This document shows positions 26,104-35,074 of a stretch of DNA of 58,425 bases, piece after piece. Below the pieces are notes generated by a model that saw only the letters and a program-made list of their open reading frames with translations, searched no databases and was not told the origin of the DNA. The stretch spans positions 1 through 58,425 of the forward strand of contig NZ_JANCTC010000027.1 in the NCBI RefSeq assembly GCF_024297145.1, in the 5' to 3' direction. A program made the translations under genes and the position numbers. Source of the stretch: Mesorhizobium sp. LMG 17147 (GTDB lineage: Bacteria; Pseudomonadota; Alphaproteobacteria; Rhizobiales; Rhizobiaceae). The stretch's first letter is position 1, and every line of letters starts with the position of its first letter.

Positions 26104-28287
26104 ATGATCGAAGATTCGCCCTTTGTCGCGGCCGCACCGGTGCTGGTGCCGATGCCCGCCGAGCGCCCCTACACCTATGCCGTGCCGGCTGGCATGCGCG
26201 TGGTGCCGGGCTCGATAGTGCGCGTTCCGCTTGGGCCCCGCCAGGTCGCCGGCATCGTCTGGGACGGCGTCGTCGAAAAGGTCGACGCGAAGAAATTGCG
26301 GCCGATCGAGCAGGTTTTCGACTGCCCGCCGATCGACCGCGCGATGCGGCGTTTTGTCGATTGGGTGGCGCAGTACACGCTGTCGCCGCCCGGCATGGTG
26401 GCGCGCATGCTGCTCAGGGCGCCAGAGGCGTTCGATCCGGAGCCGTGGATCGAAGGGCTGCAGCGCACCTTCGCCAGACCCGACCGGATGACGGAGGCGA
26501 GAACGCGCGTGCTGGAGACAGCCCAAGGCGGACTGGCCTGGACGCGGTCCGGCCTGGCGCATGCGGCAGGCGTGTCGTCGACGGTGGTGGACGGGCTGCG
26601 GGCGCAGGGCGTATTCGAGACGGTGATGATCCCGCCGCGGCCGGTAGTCGCAGCACCCGACCCGGGCTACGCCCAGCCTTCACTGATGCCGGACCAGAGC
26701 GATGCCGCCGAGACGCTGCGCGCCAATGTCGCGACCGGCACATTCGGTGTCACCCTGCTCGACGGTGTAACCGGATCCGGCAAGACGGAGGTCTATTTCG
26801 AGGCGGTCGCGGCGGCGCTCGATCGTGGCAAGCAGGTGCTGATCCTGCTGCCGGAAATTGCGCTGACCCACGCTTTTCTCGAACGCTTCCAGGAGCGGTT
26901 CGGCGCCAAGCCGGCGGAGTGGCACTCGGACCTGCCGCCAAGAATGCGCGAAAAGGTCTGGCGACAGGTGGCGGAAGGCGGCGTGCGGGTCGTTGCCGGC
27001 GCGCGCTCGGCGCTGTTCCTGCCGTTCAGGGAGCTTGGACTGATCGTCGTCGACGAAGAGCACGATCCCGCCTACAAGCAGGAGGATCGCGTCTTCTACA
27101 ACGCGCGCGACATGGCCGTGGTGCGCGGCCATATCGGCGGCTTTCCAGTCGTGCTCGCTTCGGCGACACCGTCGGTCGAAAGCCGGGTCAATGCCAGCCA
27201 GGGCCGCTACAGCAGGGCGGTGCTTTCGGCGCGCTTTGCCGAGGCGGCACTTCCCGATCTCCAGACGGTCGACATGCGCCGCGCGCCGCCGGCACGCGGC
27301 GGCTTCCTGTCGCCGGTGCTGCTCGGCCATATGCGGCAGACGCTGGAGAGAAAGGAACAGTCGCTGCTGTTCCTCAACAGGCGCGGCTATGCGCCGCTGA
27401 CGCTCTGCCGGGTCTGCGGCCACCGCTTTGGCTGTCCGGTCTGCTCGGCCTGGCTGGTCGAGCATCGCTTTCGCGGCCAGCTCGTCTGCCACCACTGCGG
27501 GCACAATGAACGCCGGCCCGAAGCCTGCCCGGAATGCGGCACGCTCGACCATCTGGTCGCCTGCGGGCCGGGCGTCGAGCGCATCGCCGAGGAGGTCGTC
27601 GCGCATTTCCCCGATGCCCGCACCATCGTCTTGTCGTCCGACCTGATGGGCGGCGTGCGACGGCTGCGGCTCGAGCTTGAAGCCATCGCCAATGGCGAGG
27701 CCGACATCGTCATCGGCACGCAACTCGTCGCCAAGGGCCATAATTTCCCCAACATGACGCTGGTCGGTGTGGTCGATGCCGATCTCGGCCTTGCCAATGG
27801 CGACCCGCGCGCCGCCGAGCGCACCTTCCAACTGCTCAGCCAGGTGACCGGCCGCGCCGGCCGCACCGGCAAGAAAAGCCTCGGCCTGCTGCAGACCTTC
27901 CAACCCGACCACCCGGTGATGCGCGCGATCGTCTCCGGCGATGCCGAGGCCTTCTACGAGCGCGAGATCGCCGAGCGTGAGCGGGCGGGGCTGCCGCCCT
28001 TCGGCAGGCTCGCCGGCGTCATCGTCAGCGCGGCGACACGGGCCGAAGCCGAAGGGCACGCCCGTGGCCTGCGTCGCGCCGCGCCGCAAGCCACCGGCCT
28101 GTTCGTGCTCGGTCCGGCCGAGGCGCCGCTGTCATTGATCGGCGGCCGCCATCGCTTTCGCCTGCTGATCCAGGGCGAGCGGCGCGCCGACATGCAAGGG
28201 TTCATTCGTACCATGCTGGCCGAGGGACCGAAGGTAAGGGGCTCGGTGCGAGTCCAGGTCGACATCGACCCGCAGAGCTTCTTGTAA
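26104..28287 (+). CDS. priA: Primosomal replication-restart helicase PriA
   Basis: A 3'-5' DNA helicase that reloads the replisome at stalled forks. The 727-residue protein has an N-terminal DNA-binding domain (about 1-110), Walker A in GVTGSGKTEVYF (about 221-232) and a DEEH box in VVDEEHDPAYK (about 316-319). Zinc-binding cysteine pairs CRVCGHRFGCPVC and HHCGHNERRPEACPECG lie around 436-480, with helicase motifs V/VI near GTQLVAKGHNFP and QVTGRAGR. The length matches the family. It diverges from transaldolase. Confidence 0.97.
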   Translation: MIEDSPFVAAAPVLVPMPAERPYTYAVPAGMRVVPGSIVRVPLGPRQVAGIVWDGVVEKVDAKKLRPIEQVFDCPPIDRAMRRFVDWVAQYTLSPPGMVARMLLRAPEAFDPEPWIEGLQRTFARPDRMTEARTRVLETAQGGLAWTRSGLAHAAGVSSTVVDGLRAQGVFETVMIPPRPVVAAPDPGYAQPSLMPDQSDAAETLRANVATGTFGVTLLDGVTGSGKTEVYFEAVAAALDRGKQVLILLPEIALTHAFLERFQERFGAKPAEWHSDLPPRMREKVWRQVAEGGVRVVAGARSALFLPFRELGLIVVDEEHDPAYKQEDRVFYNARDMAVVRGHIGGFPVVLASATPSVESRVNASQGRYSRAVLSARFAEAALPDLQTVDMRRAPPARGGFLSPVLLGHMRQTLERKEQSLLFLNRRGYAPLTLCRVCGHRFGCPVCSAWLVEHRFRGQLVCHHCGHNERRPEACPECGTLDHLVACGPGVERIAEEVVAHFPDARTIVLSSDLMGGVRRLRLELEAIANGEADIVIGTQLVAKGHNFPNMTLVGVVDADLGLANGDPRAAERTFQLLSQVTGRAGRTGKKSLGLLQTFQPDHPVMRAIVSGDAEAFYEREIAERERAGLPPFGRLAGVIVSAATRAEAEGHARGLRRAAPQATGLFVLGPAEAPLSLIGGRHRFRLLIQGERRADMQGFIRTMLAEGPKVRGSVRVQVDIDPQSFL

Positions 28288-28296
28288 GCTGTCGAA

Positions 28297-28733
28297 TTAC
28301 CCTTTCGAGACGCCTTCGGTGAATGGATTCAGGTAAGGTACGTCGAGAATCGCAAAATGCCGGGTGTTGGCCGTCAAAACTGACAGGCCGTGCAAACGGG
28401 CAGTAGCTGCGATCAGAACGTCCGCCACACCCGGATTGGCGCCTCTGGCGATCGTGGCGTCTTCGAGTTTTCCAGCTTCTCGCGCGATAGCTAAGTCGAT
28501 GGGAAGGATGCGCTGGTTGAACTCCAGAAGCAACCTTTCGAACCACTCATTGATGCGCTCTGCCTTCATATGTCCGCCCGCCCGCTTCAGTTTCGCAAGA
28601 TAACTATCGACGAGAGCTGCCAAGAGCCGCGTTCTCGTTGTTCGGCAAGCCAGTTCTGCACGTGTGACGGAAGCAGAGGCCGACCAGGTGCAAATGCCGA
28701 GAGAAAAGACTTATCAAGCAGACAGCCGGTCAA
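28297..28733 (-). pseudogene. vapC: VapC-like PIN-domain toxin, broken by a deletion and frameshift
   Basis: The N-terminal part is read from a TTG at 28733: LLDKSFLSAFAPGRP … WLAEQRERGSWQLSSIVI, then a stop at 28587-28589. The C-terminal part continues in another frame from about 28600: AKLKRAGGHMKAERINEWFE … PGVADVLIAATARLHG … VLTANTRHF … NPF, stopping at 28297. Family members have about six residues (x-E-I-x-x-G) between these parts, including the conserved PIN glutamate, so roughly 17-19 bases are missing. The usual DTN near the N-terminus reads DKS, and no ATG start is present. The cognate antitoxin upstream is intact. Confidence 0.75.
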
Positions 28734-28741
28734 AACTCCAC

Positions 28742-28975
28742 TTACCGCGACGGCGATTCGTTTCGCTCAAGCTCGATGCCGCCTGGATACCGAAGCAGGA
28801 AATCCACGAAGTCTTTTTGGCTGTTCTGCGGATAAAGTTTCCGTCCCTCACCGATTGACACCACCATGACTGCGGGCTTGCCGTGCTTGGTGATAACCGT
28901 GGGCTCACCGTTCTCAGCAGCCTCCACGAGCGCGGAAAGGCTGGCCTTTGCCTCTCGTAGTTGCATCGTCTTCAT
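28742..28975 (-). CDS. vapB: Phd/YefM-type antitoxin (VapB)
   Basis: A 77-residue antitoxin. The N-terminal half is the Phd/YefM DNA-binding fold (MQLREAKASLSALVEAAENG, then EPTVITKHGKPAVMVVSI), which represses its own promoter. The C-terminal half (FVDFLLRYPGGIELERN) is the toxin-wrapping tail typical of antitoxins paired with FitB-like VapC. It stops nine bases before the toxin remnant. I use the ATG at 28975, eight codons inside a longer frame, because MKTMQLREAK is the usual opening. With the toxin broken, it is probably a relic or acts in trans. Confidence 0.85.
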   Translation of the reverse strand: MKTMQLREAKASLSALVEAAENGEPTVITKHGKPAVMVVSIGEGRKLYPQNSQKDFVDFLLRYPGGIELERNESPSR

Positions 28976-29184
28976 GCGCGGAACCCCTTGTGGTCTCATG
29001 TAGCCACAAATAGGAATTGTGCAGAAAAAAACAGCCGGTCGTGTAACATCCTGTTAGCCCGGTCGAGACAACGGCGCGCGCGTTGGGCTGACGCGCCCTG
29101 CATATTGCCGACGGCCATCTGGCGCATGTCAGTTGCTTCGCTAGAATGTCCGAAATTTCGACTATGCATTTACGAGGGGACAAG

Positions 29185-29580
29185 ATGGAATTTGCGTTTC
29201 CATGGCCGATGAGCCAGGGCGAGTGGCTGGCATGGTCGAGCGCGGTCGCGACCTTATTGCTCGGCCTATTGCTATTCCTGGCGCCACAGCTGGCATTCCG
29301 CATCCTGCGGCTGCAGGTCAGACCGGAGAAGGCAGCGGCGATCGCTGAGGGGCGCGGCCGGATGTCGGGCTTCTATCTCGGCGTCAGCCTGTGCTGCATC
29401 CTCCTGGCGCAGCCGCTGCTCTACATGGCGCTCGGCTTCTCCTGGCTGTTCACCGCCTTCGGCCGGCTGCTGTCGATGATGTCGGACGGCGCCAATACGC
29501 CGTTCAACTGGGCTTCCATCGTCGTCGAGCTGGTGCTGGCGGCGCTGCCGCTTGCCTTCGCCTTCGGCTTTTTGCCCTGA
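29185..29580 (+). CDS. Four-helix membrane protein of unknown function (DUF4345-like)
   Basis: A 131-residue protein with four predicted membrane segments: about 10-34 (WSSAVATLLLGLLLFLAPQLA), 56-77 (GFYLGVSLCCILLAQPLLYMA), 80-95, and 105-129. The layout RGRMSGFYLG followed by FTAFGRLLSMMSDG resembles the DUF4345 family, of unknown function. The ATG at 29185 has GAGGGG about six bases upstream. It lies alone between the VapBC remnant and atpHAGDC, 246 bases before atpH. Confidence 0.7.
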   Translation: MEFAFPWPMSQGEWLAWSSAVATLLLGLLLFLAPQLAFRILRLQVRPEKAAAIAEGRGRMSGFYLGVSLCCILLAQPLLYMALGFSWLFTAFGRLLSMMSDGANTPFNWASIVVELVLAALPLAFAFGFLP

Positions 29581-29826
29581 ATCAGGGATCAATCCGGGGT
29601 TGGTTGCTGAACTCCGCCAGCGGATGCGACAATAGTGCCTGAAAACCATGCCGGACGACGCATTGCGGTCTGAAAATGCCTGTGCTAGACGGCAATCGAC
29701 TTTCGACCGGGGATAGCGGAAGCCGCGCCTCCGTGCTTGGAAAAATGCAGTAAGGTCAAAGATTTAGCCAGAGTTTTTGCTCGCGCCAACAATCTGCGGC
29801 CTGTCAGACAAGAGAAAAGACGGTCC

Positions 29827-30387
29827 GTGGCCCAATCGTCATCGCCAATCTCAGGTGTCGCAGAACGCTATGCGGGTTCGCTGTTCGAACTCGCGCTGCA
29901 GACCAATTCGGTCGCGAGCGTCGAGGCCGACCTCAACAGGTTCGAAGCCATGCTCGAAGGCAGCGCTGACCTTTCGCGGCTGATCAGGAGCCCGGTCTTC
30001 TCCAGCGAGGACCAGGCCAAGGCGATCGCCGCGATCGCCGACAAAGCAGGGATTGCCGGCCTCACCGGCAATTTCCTGCGCGTCGTTGCCCAGAATCGCC
30101 GGCTGTTTGCCGTGCCCGGCATGATCAAGGCGTTCCGCCAGATCGCCGCCGAACACCGTGGCGAGACCGCTGCCGAGGTCACCTCGGCGCATGCGCTGAC
30201 GCCTGCCCAGGAAACCGAGCTGAAAGCGGCGCTGAAAAGCGTCGCCGGCAAGGACGTGGCGATCACGGTCACCGTCGATCCGTCGCTGCTCGGCGGACTG
30301 GTGGTTAAGATCGGGTCGCGCCAGATCGATACGTCGCTCAAAACCAAACTCAATTCGCTCAAGCTTGCACTGAAAGAGGTCGGCTGA
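29827..30387 (+). CDS. atpH: ATP synthase F1 delta subunit
   Basis: Delta (OSCP-like) links the F1 head to the peripheral stalk. The 186-residue product starts with GTG at 29827 (VAQSSSPISGVAERYAGSLFELAL), the family N-terminus; an ATG 30 codons upstream is not family-like. The N-terminal helical domain spans about 1-105, and the C-terminal signature DPSLLGGLVVKIGSRQID lies near 155-172. First gene of atpHAGDC; the F0 genes are elsewhere, as usual in alphaproteobacteria. Its TGA overlaps the atpA ATG (TGATG). Confidence 0.95.
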   Translation: MAQSSSPISGVAERYAGSLFELALQTNSVASVEADLNRFEAMLEGSADLSRLIRSPVFSSEDQAKAIAAIADKAGIAGLTGNFLRVVAQNRRLFAVPGMIKAFRQIAAEHRGETAAEVTSAHALTPAQETELKAALKSVAGKDVAITVTVDPSLLGGLVVKIGSRQIDTSLKTKLNSLKLALKEVG

Positions 30388-31916
30388 TGGACATCCGCGC
30401 CGCGGAAATTTCCGCAATTCTGAAAGACCAGATCAAGAATTTCGGCAAGGAGGCCGAGGTCTCCGAAGTCGGCCAGGTGCTGTCTGTCGGTGACGGTATC
30501 GCCCGCGTCTACGGTCTCGACAATGTCCAGGCCGGCGAGATGGTCGAGTTCCCCGGCGGCATCCGCGGCATGGCGCTCAACCTCGAAGCCGACAATGTCG
30601 GCGTCGTCATCTTCGGCGCTGACCGCGACATCAAGGAAGGCGACACCGTCAAGCGCACCGGCGCCATCGTCGATACGCCCGTCGGCATGGGCTTGCTCGG
30701 CCGCGTCGTCGACGCGCTCGGCAACCCGATCGACGGCAAAGGCCCGATCCAGGCCACCGAGCGCAAGCGCGTCGACGTCAAGGCGCCCGGCATCATCCCG
30801 CGCAAATCGGTGAACGAGCCGATGTCGACCGGCCTCAAGGCCATCGACGCACTGATCCCGGTCGGCCGCGGCCAGCGCGAACTGGTCATCGGCGACCGCC
30901 AGACCGGCAAGACCGCGATCATCCTCGACACCATGCTCAACCAGAAATCGGTGCACGACAACGGCCCTGAGAAGGAAAAGCTGTACTGCGTCTATGTCGC
31001 CGTCGGCCAGAAGCGCTCGACGGTGGCGCAGTTCGTCAAGGTCCTGGAAGAGCGCGGCGCGCTCGACTATTCGATCATCATCGCCGCGACCGCCTCCGAT
31101 CCGGCGCCGATGCAGTTCCTGGCGCCGTTCACCGCCTGCACCATGGGCGAATATTTCCGCGACAACGGCATGCATGCGCTGATCAGCTACGACGATCTGT
31201 CGAAGCAAGCCGTCGCCTATCGCCAGATGTCGCTGCTGCTGCGCCGTCCGCCGGGCCGCGAGGCCTATCCGGGCGACGTCTTCTACCTGCACTCGCGCCT
31301 CCTTGAGCGCGCCGCCAAGCTCAATGACGAAAATGGCGGCGGTTCGCTGACGGCGCTGCCGATCATCGAGACGCAGGCCAACGACGTTTCGGCCTACATC
31401 CCGACCAACGTCATCTCGATCACCGACGGCCAGATCTTCCTGGAAACCAATCTGTTCTTCCAGGGCGTCCGTCCGGCGGTCAATGTCGGCCTGTCGGTGT
31501 CGCGCGTCGGCTCCTCGGCGCAGATCAAGGCGATGAAGCAGGTTGCCGGATCGATCAAGGGCGAGCTTGCGCAGTACCGCGAGATGGCTGCTTTCGCGCA
31601 GTTCGGCTCCGACCTCGATGCCGCCACGCAACGCCTGCTCAACCGCGGCTCGCGCCTGACCGAGCTGTTGAAGCAGCCGCAATTCTCGCCGCTCAAAGTC
31701 GAGGAGCAGGTCGCGGTGATCTTCGCCGGCGTCAACGGCTATCTCGACAAGCTGGCGATCAACCAGGTCGGCAAGTTCGAGCATGGCCTGTTGTCGCATA
31801 TGCGCTCGGCCGGCAAGGACGTGCTCGACGGCATCCGCAAGGAGAAGGCGCTGTCCGACGATCTGCGCGCCAGGCTGAAGGCAGAAATCGACGCCTTCGC
31901 CAAGACCTTTGCTTGA
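30387..31916 (+). CDS. atpA: ATP synthase F1 alpha subunit
   Basis: Non-catalytic nucleotide-binding subunit of the F1 head. The 509-residue length is standard. Walker A GDRQTGKTAI lies around 169-178, the arginine-finger region SVSRVGSSAQ around 370-380, and the N-terminal stalk-binding helix in MDIRAAEISAILKDQIKNF. Its start overlaps the atpH stop by one base; atpG follows after 28 bases. Confidence 0.98.
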   Translation: MDIRAAEISAILKDQIKNFGKEAEVSEVGQVLSVGDGIARVYGLDNVQAGEMVEFPGGIRGMALNLEADNVGVVIFGADRDIKEGDTVKRTGAIVDTPVGMGLLGRVVDALGNPIDGKGPIQATERKRVDVKAPGIIPRKSVNEPMSTGLKAIDALIPVGRGQRELVIGDRQTGKTAIILDTMLNQKSVHDNGPEKEKLYCVYVAVGQKRSTVAQFVKVLEERGALDYSIIIAATASDPAPMQFLAPFTACTMGEYFRDNGMHALISYDDLSKQAVAYRQMSLLLRRPPGREAYPGDVFYLHSRLLERAAKLNDENGGGSLTALPIIETQANDVSAYIPTNVISITDGQIFLETNLFFQGVRPAVNVGLSVSRVGSSAQIKAMKQVAGSIKGELAQYREMAAFAQFGSDLDAATQRLLNRGSRLTELLKQPQFSPLKVEEQVAVIFAGVNGYLDKLAINQVGKFEHGLLSHMRSAGKDVLDGIRKEKALSDDLRARLKAEIDAFAKTFA

Positions 31917-31944
31917 GCAGGACGGACGGGATCAGGTTTGAAGC

Positions 31945-32829
31945 ATGCCTTCGTTAAAAGACCTTCGTAACCGTATCGCCTCGGTCAAGGCGACGCAGAA
32001 GATCACCAAGGCGATGCAGATGGTCGCCGCGGCGAAGCTGCGTCGCGCGCAGGAAGCGGCGGAAGCGGCGCGTCCCTATTCGGAGCGCATGGGCGCGGTG
32101 CTGGCCAACATCACCCAGGCGATCGGCGGCGGCGGCGATGCCCCGGCGCTAATGACCGGCACCGGCAAGGACGACGTGCATCTGCTTGTCGTCTGCACGG
32201 CCGAACGTGGTCTGTGCGGCGGCTTCAATTCGCAGATCGCCCGTTTTGCCCGCGACCACATCCGCAAGCTTCTGGCCGACGGCAAGCAGGTCAAGATCAT
32301 CTGCGTCGGTAAGAAGGGGTTCGACATATTGCGCCGCGACTACGGGGCATTGATCATCGAGCGTGTCGATCTGCGCGAGGTCAAGACGCTGGGCTTCGTC
32401 AATGCCGATGCCATCGCCAAAAAGGTGATCCACCTGTTCAACGAAGGCGGCTTCGACATCTGCACGCTGTTCTATTCGCAGTTCAAGTCGGTGATCAGCC
32501 AGATCCCGACCGCGCAGCAAATTATCCCGGCGGGCGCGCCTTCGGCTGCCGCGGAAGTGAAGGATGGCGGCAGCGCTGTCTACGAATACGAGCCGGAGCC
32601 GGGCGAAATCCTCTCCGATCTCATCCCGCGCAACATTTCCGTGCAGGTTTTTCGCGCGCTGCTCGAGAATGCTGCCGGCGAGATGGGCGCCAAGATGAGC
32701 GCCATGGACAATGCGACGCGCAACGCCGGCGACATGATCAACAAATTGTCGATCACCTACAACCGCCAGCGGCAGGCGCAGATCACCAAGGAATTGATCG
32801 AAATCATTTCGGGCGCCGAGGCGCTCTAG
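31945..32829 (+). CDS. atpG: ATP synthase F1 gamma subunit
   Basis: The central rotor shaft of F1. The 294-residue protein starts with the canonical MPSLKDLRNRIASVKATQKI and ends in the conserved coiled coil (MDNATRNAGDMINKLSITYN … RQAQITKELIEI). It sits between atpA and atpD, with 67 bases before the atpD start. Confidence 0.98.
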   Translation: MPSLKDLRNRIASVKATQKITKAMQMVAAAKLRRAQEAAEAARPYSERMGAVLANITQAIGGGGDAPALMTGTGKDDVHLLVVCTAERGLCGGFNSQIARFARDHIRKLLADGKQVKIICVGKKGFDILRRDYGALIIERVDLREVKTLGFVNADAIAKKVIHLFNEGGFDICTLFYSQFKSVISQIPTAQQIIPAGAPSAAAEVKDGGSAVYEYEPEPGEILSDLIPRNISVQVFRALLENAAGEMGAKMSAMDNATRNAGDMINKLSITYNRQRQAQITKELIEIISGAEAL

Positions 32830-32896
32830 GCACGCTCGCAAGGAGGTCATCGACCTCAAGCGTGTGAGAAACAAAGAGACGAAAAGGGTAAAGACG

Positions 32897-34462
32897 ATGG
32901 CGAAAGCAGCGACCCCGAAGACGGCAGCCCCTAAGGCCGCGGCACCAGCAAAGGCTGCGGCGGCAAGCAAGGCCGCTCCGGCCAAGAAGGCGGCAGCAAC
33001 CAAGGCCGCCGCTGTGAATACGCCGGCCGCCACCATCAAGAAAACCGGCTTGGCCGGCAAGGTTCGGCAGGTCATCGGCGCCGTTGTCGACGTCCAGTTC
33101 GGCGAACATCTGCCGGCGATCCTGAACGCGCTTGAGACGATCAACGTCGGCAATCGCCTGGTGCTCGAGGTTGCCCAGCATCTGGGCGAGAACACCGTGC
33201 GCTGCATCGCCATGGACTCGACCGAAGGGCTGGTCCGCGGCCAGGACGTCTATGACACCGGTGCACCGATTACCGTGCCGGTCGGCCCGGGCATGCTCGG
33301 CCGCATCATTAACGTCATCGGCGAGCCGGTCGACGAGGCAGGCCCAGTCGACGGCATCGAGATGCGCTCGATCCACCAGCCGGCGCCGACCTATGTCGAG
33401 CAGTCGACGGAAGCGCAGATCCTGGTCACCGGCATCAAGGTGCTCGACCTGCTGGCCCCCTATGCCCGCGGCGGCAAGATCGGCCTGTTCGGCGGCGCCG
33501 GCGTCGGCAAGACGGTGCTGATCCAGGAACTGATCAACAACGTCGCCAAGGCGCATGGCGGCTTCTCGGTGTTCGCCGGCGTCGGCGAGCGCACCCGCGA
33601 AGGCAACGACCTCTATCACGAGTTCATCGAGTCCGGCGTCAACAAGAAGGGCGGCGGCGAAGGATCCAAGGCGGCGCTCGTCTATGGCCAGATGAACGAG
33701 CCGCCGGGCGCCCGCGCCCGCGTCGGCCTGACCGGCTTGACGGTTGCCGAATATTTCCGCGACCAGGGCCAGGACGTGCTGTTCTTCGTCGACAACATCT
33801 TCCGCTTCACGCAGGCGGGTTCGGAAGTGTCGGCGCTGCTCGGCCGCATTCCTTCGGCCGTGGGCTACCAGCCGACGCTGGCCACCGACATGGGCGCGCT
33901 GCAGGAGCGTATTACCACGACGACCAAGGGCTCGATCACCTCGGTGCAGGCGATCTATGTGCCGGCCGACGACCTGACCGACCCGGCACCGGCGACATCG
34001 TTCGCCCACCTCGATGCGACGACCGTGCTCAACCGCGCGATTTCGGAAAAGGGCATCTATCCCGCCGTCGATCCGCTCGATTCGACTTCGCGCATGCTCG
34101 ACCCGATGGTTGTCGGCGAAGAGCACTACCAGGTCGCCCGCCAGGTGCAGTCGATCCTCCAGCGCTACAAGTCGCTGCAGGACATCATCGCCATCCTGGG
34201 CATGGACGAGCTGTCGGAAGAGGACAAGCAGACGGTTGCCCGCGCCCGCAAGATCGAGCGCTTCCTGTCGCAGCCCTTCTTCGTCGCCGAAGTGTTCACC
34301 GGCGCACCGGGCAAGCTGGTCGACCTCGCCGACACCATCAAGGGCTTCAAGGGCCTTTGCAACGGCGACTACGACCATTTGCCGGAGGCTGCCTTCTACA
34401 TGGTCGGCGGCATCGAGGAAGCGGTCGAGAAGGCACAGCGCCTGGCGGCCGAAGCGGCTTAA
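32897..34462 (+). CDS. atpD: ATP synthase F1 beta subunit with Lys/Ala-rich N-terminal extension
   Basis: The catalytic subunit. Walker A GGAGVGKTVLI lies around 199-209; the catalytic GERTREGND, the Walker B strand LFFVDNIFRF and the C-terminal domain are intact. The product is 521 residues against about 460 in E. coli because the first about 53 residues are a low-complexity Lys/Ala/Pro stretch made of KAA/KAAAP repeats before GKVRQVIGAVVDVQF. Extensions of this sort are known in Rhizobiales. The ATG at 32897 gives MAKAATPKTAAP. A 112-base hairpin repeat sits between this gene and atpC. Confidence 0.97.
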   Translation: MAKAATPKTAAPKAAAPAKAAAASKAAPAKKAAATKAAAVNTPAATIKKTGLAGKVRQVIGAVVDVQFGEHLPAILNALETINVGNRLVLEVAQHLGENTVRCIAMDSTEGLVRGQDVYDTGAPITVPVGPGMLGRIINVIGEPVDEAGPVDGIEMRSIHQPAPTYVEQSTEAQILVTGIKVLDLLAPYARGGKIGLFGGAGVGKTVLIQELINNVAKAHGGFSVFAGVGERTREGNDLYHEFIESGVNKKGGGEGSKAALVYGQMNEPPGARARVGLTGLTVAEYFRDQGQDVLFFVDNIFRFTQAGSEVSALLGRIPSAVGYQPTLATDMGALQERITTTTKGSITSVQAIYVPADDLTDPAPATSFAHLDATTVLNRAISEKGIYPAVDPLDSTSRMLDPMVVGEEHYQVARQVQSILQRYKSLQDIIAILGMDELSEEDKQTVARARKIERFLSQPFFVAEVFTGAPGKLVDLADTIKGFKGLCNGDYDHLPEAAFYMVGGIEEAVEKAQRLAAEAA

Positions 34463-34572
34463 TTTAGGGAATAGGGAGTAGTCGGTAGTGGTTAGGGAAT
34501 AGCAGCTGCGTGATGTGGGCCGGTTAGGGCCAGTTGCTACTGCCTAGTTTCCTATTCCCTACTCGCTAAATT
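34461..34572. repeat. Palindromic intergenic repeat between atpD and atpC
   Basis: The element begins with AATTTAG (34461-34467) overlapping the atpD stop and ends with CTAAATT (34566-34572), four bases before atpC. TAGGGAATAG occurs twice on the plus strand (34464 onward and again near 34492) and once as its complement CTATTCCCTA near 34553. The GGCC-N6-GGCC centre sits around 34520-34535. It folds into an imperfect hairpin and looks like a mobile intergenic repeat. Confidence 0.65.
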
Positions 34573-34576
34573 GATC

Positions 34577-34984
34577 ATGCCTGAAGCTTTCAAATTCGAA
34601 CTGGTCTCGCCGGAGCGCCTCTTGGTTTCCGAGCAAGTCGAATCCGTCGTCATCCCGGGCGCCGAAGGCGAGATGACTGTCATGGCGCATCACGCCCCGG
34701 TCATGACCACAATCAAGCCGGGCGTCGTTACGCTGAAGACCGCGCAAGGCAAGGAAGAGCGCTATGTGGTGTTCGGCGGCTTTGCCGACATCGTTCCGGC
34801 CGGCTGCACGCTGCTGGCGGAATCGGCTGTGGCCGTCGGCGACATCGACCGCGCCGACCTTGCCCGCCGCATCCAAGAGGCAAAAGAAGACGCCGCCGAC
34901 GCCAAGGACGATCAGACCCGCAGCAAGGCCGAGCAGTTCCTTAGCCAACTCACCACGCTCGAAGGCGCCATCCTGCCGGCTTGA
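34577..34984 (+). CDS. atpC: ATP synthase F1 epsilon subunit
   Basis: Epsilon couples the rotor to the c-ring and inhibits ATP hydrolysis. The 135-residue product has the beta-sandwich N-terminal domain (FKFELVSPERLL … GAEGEMTVMAHHAPVMTT) and a C-terminal helical hairpin (ADLARRIQEAKEDAADA). The ATG at 34577 is used rather than the TTG two codons upstream. Last gene of the operon; a strong intrinsic terminator follows 22 bases after the stop. Confidence 0.96.
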   Translation: MPEAFKFELVSPERLLVSEQVESVVIPGAEGEMTVMAHHAPVMTTIKPGVVTLKTAQGKEERYVVFGGFADIVPAGCTLLAESAVAVGDIDRADLARRIQEAKEDAADAKDDQTRSKAEQFLSQLTTLEGAILPA

Positions 34985-35006
34985 GGTTCGCTCAAATGAC
35001 TGACTG

Positions 35007-35032
35007 AAAAAGCGGGCTTGCCCCGCTTTTTT
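35007..35032 (+). terminator. Intrinsic terminator of the atp operon
   Basis: Stem AAAAAGCGGG (35007-35016) / CCCGCTTTTT (35022-35031) with a five-base loop, followed by more T residues, directly after atpC. Confidence 0.9.
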
Positions 35033-35074
35033 GTTTGGTGGACAGTCTGGCTGCCTGGGCATTGAGGGGTGGCC

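Noticed and set aside
28202..28546. Minus-strand open frame overlapping the toxin remnant and the priA end
   Set aside because: No family features; the PIN-domain residues are in another frame.
29868..31799. 643-codon open frame antisense to atpH-atpA
   Set aside because: Shadow frame across two conserved ATP synthase genes; no recognisable domain.
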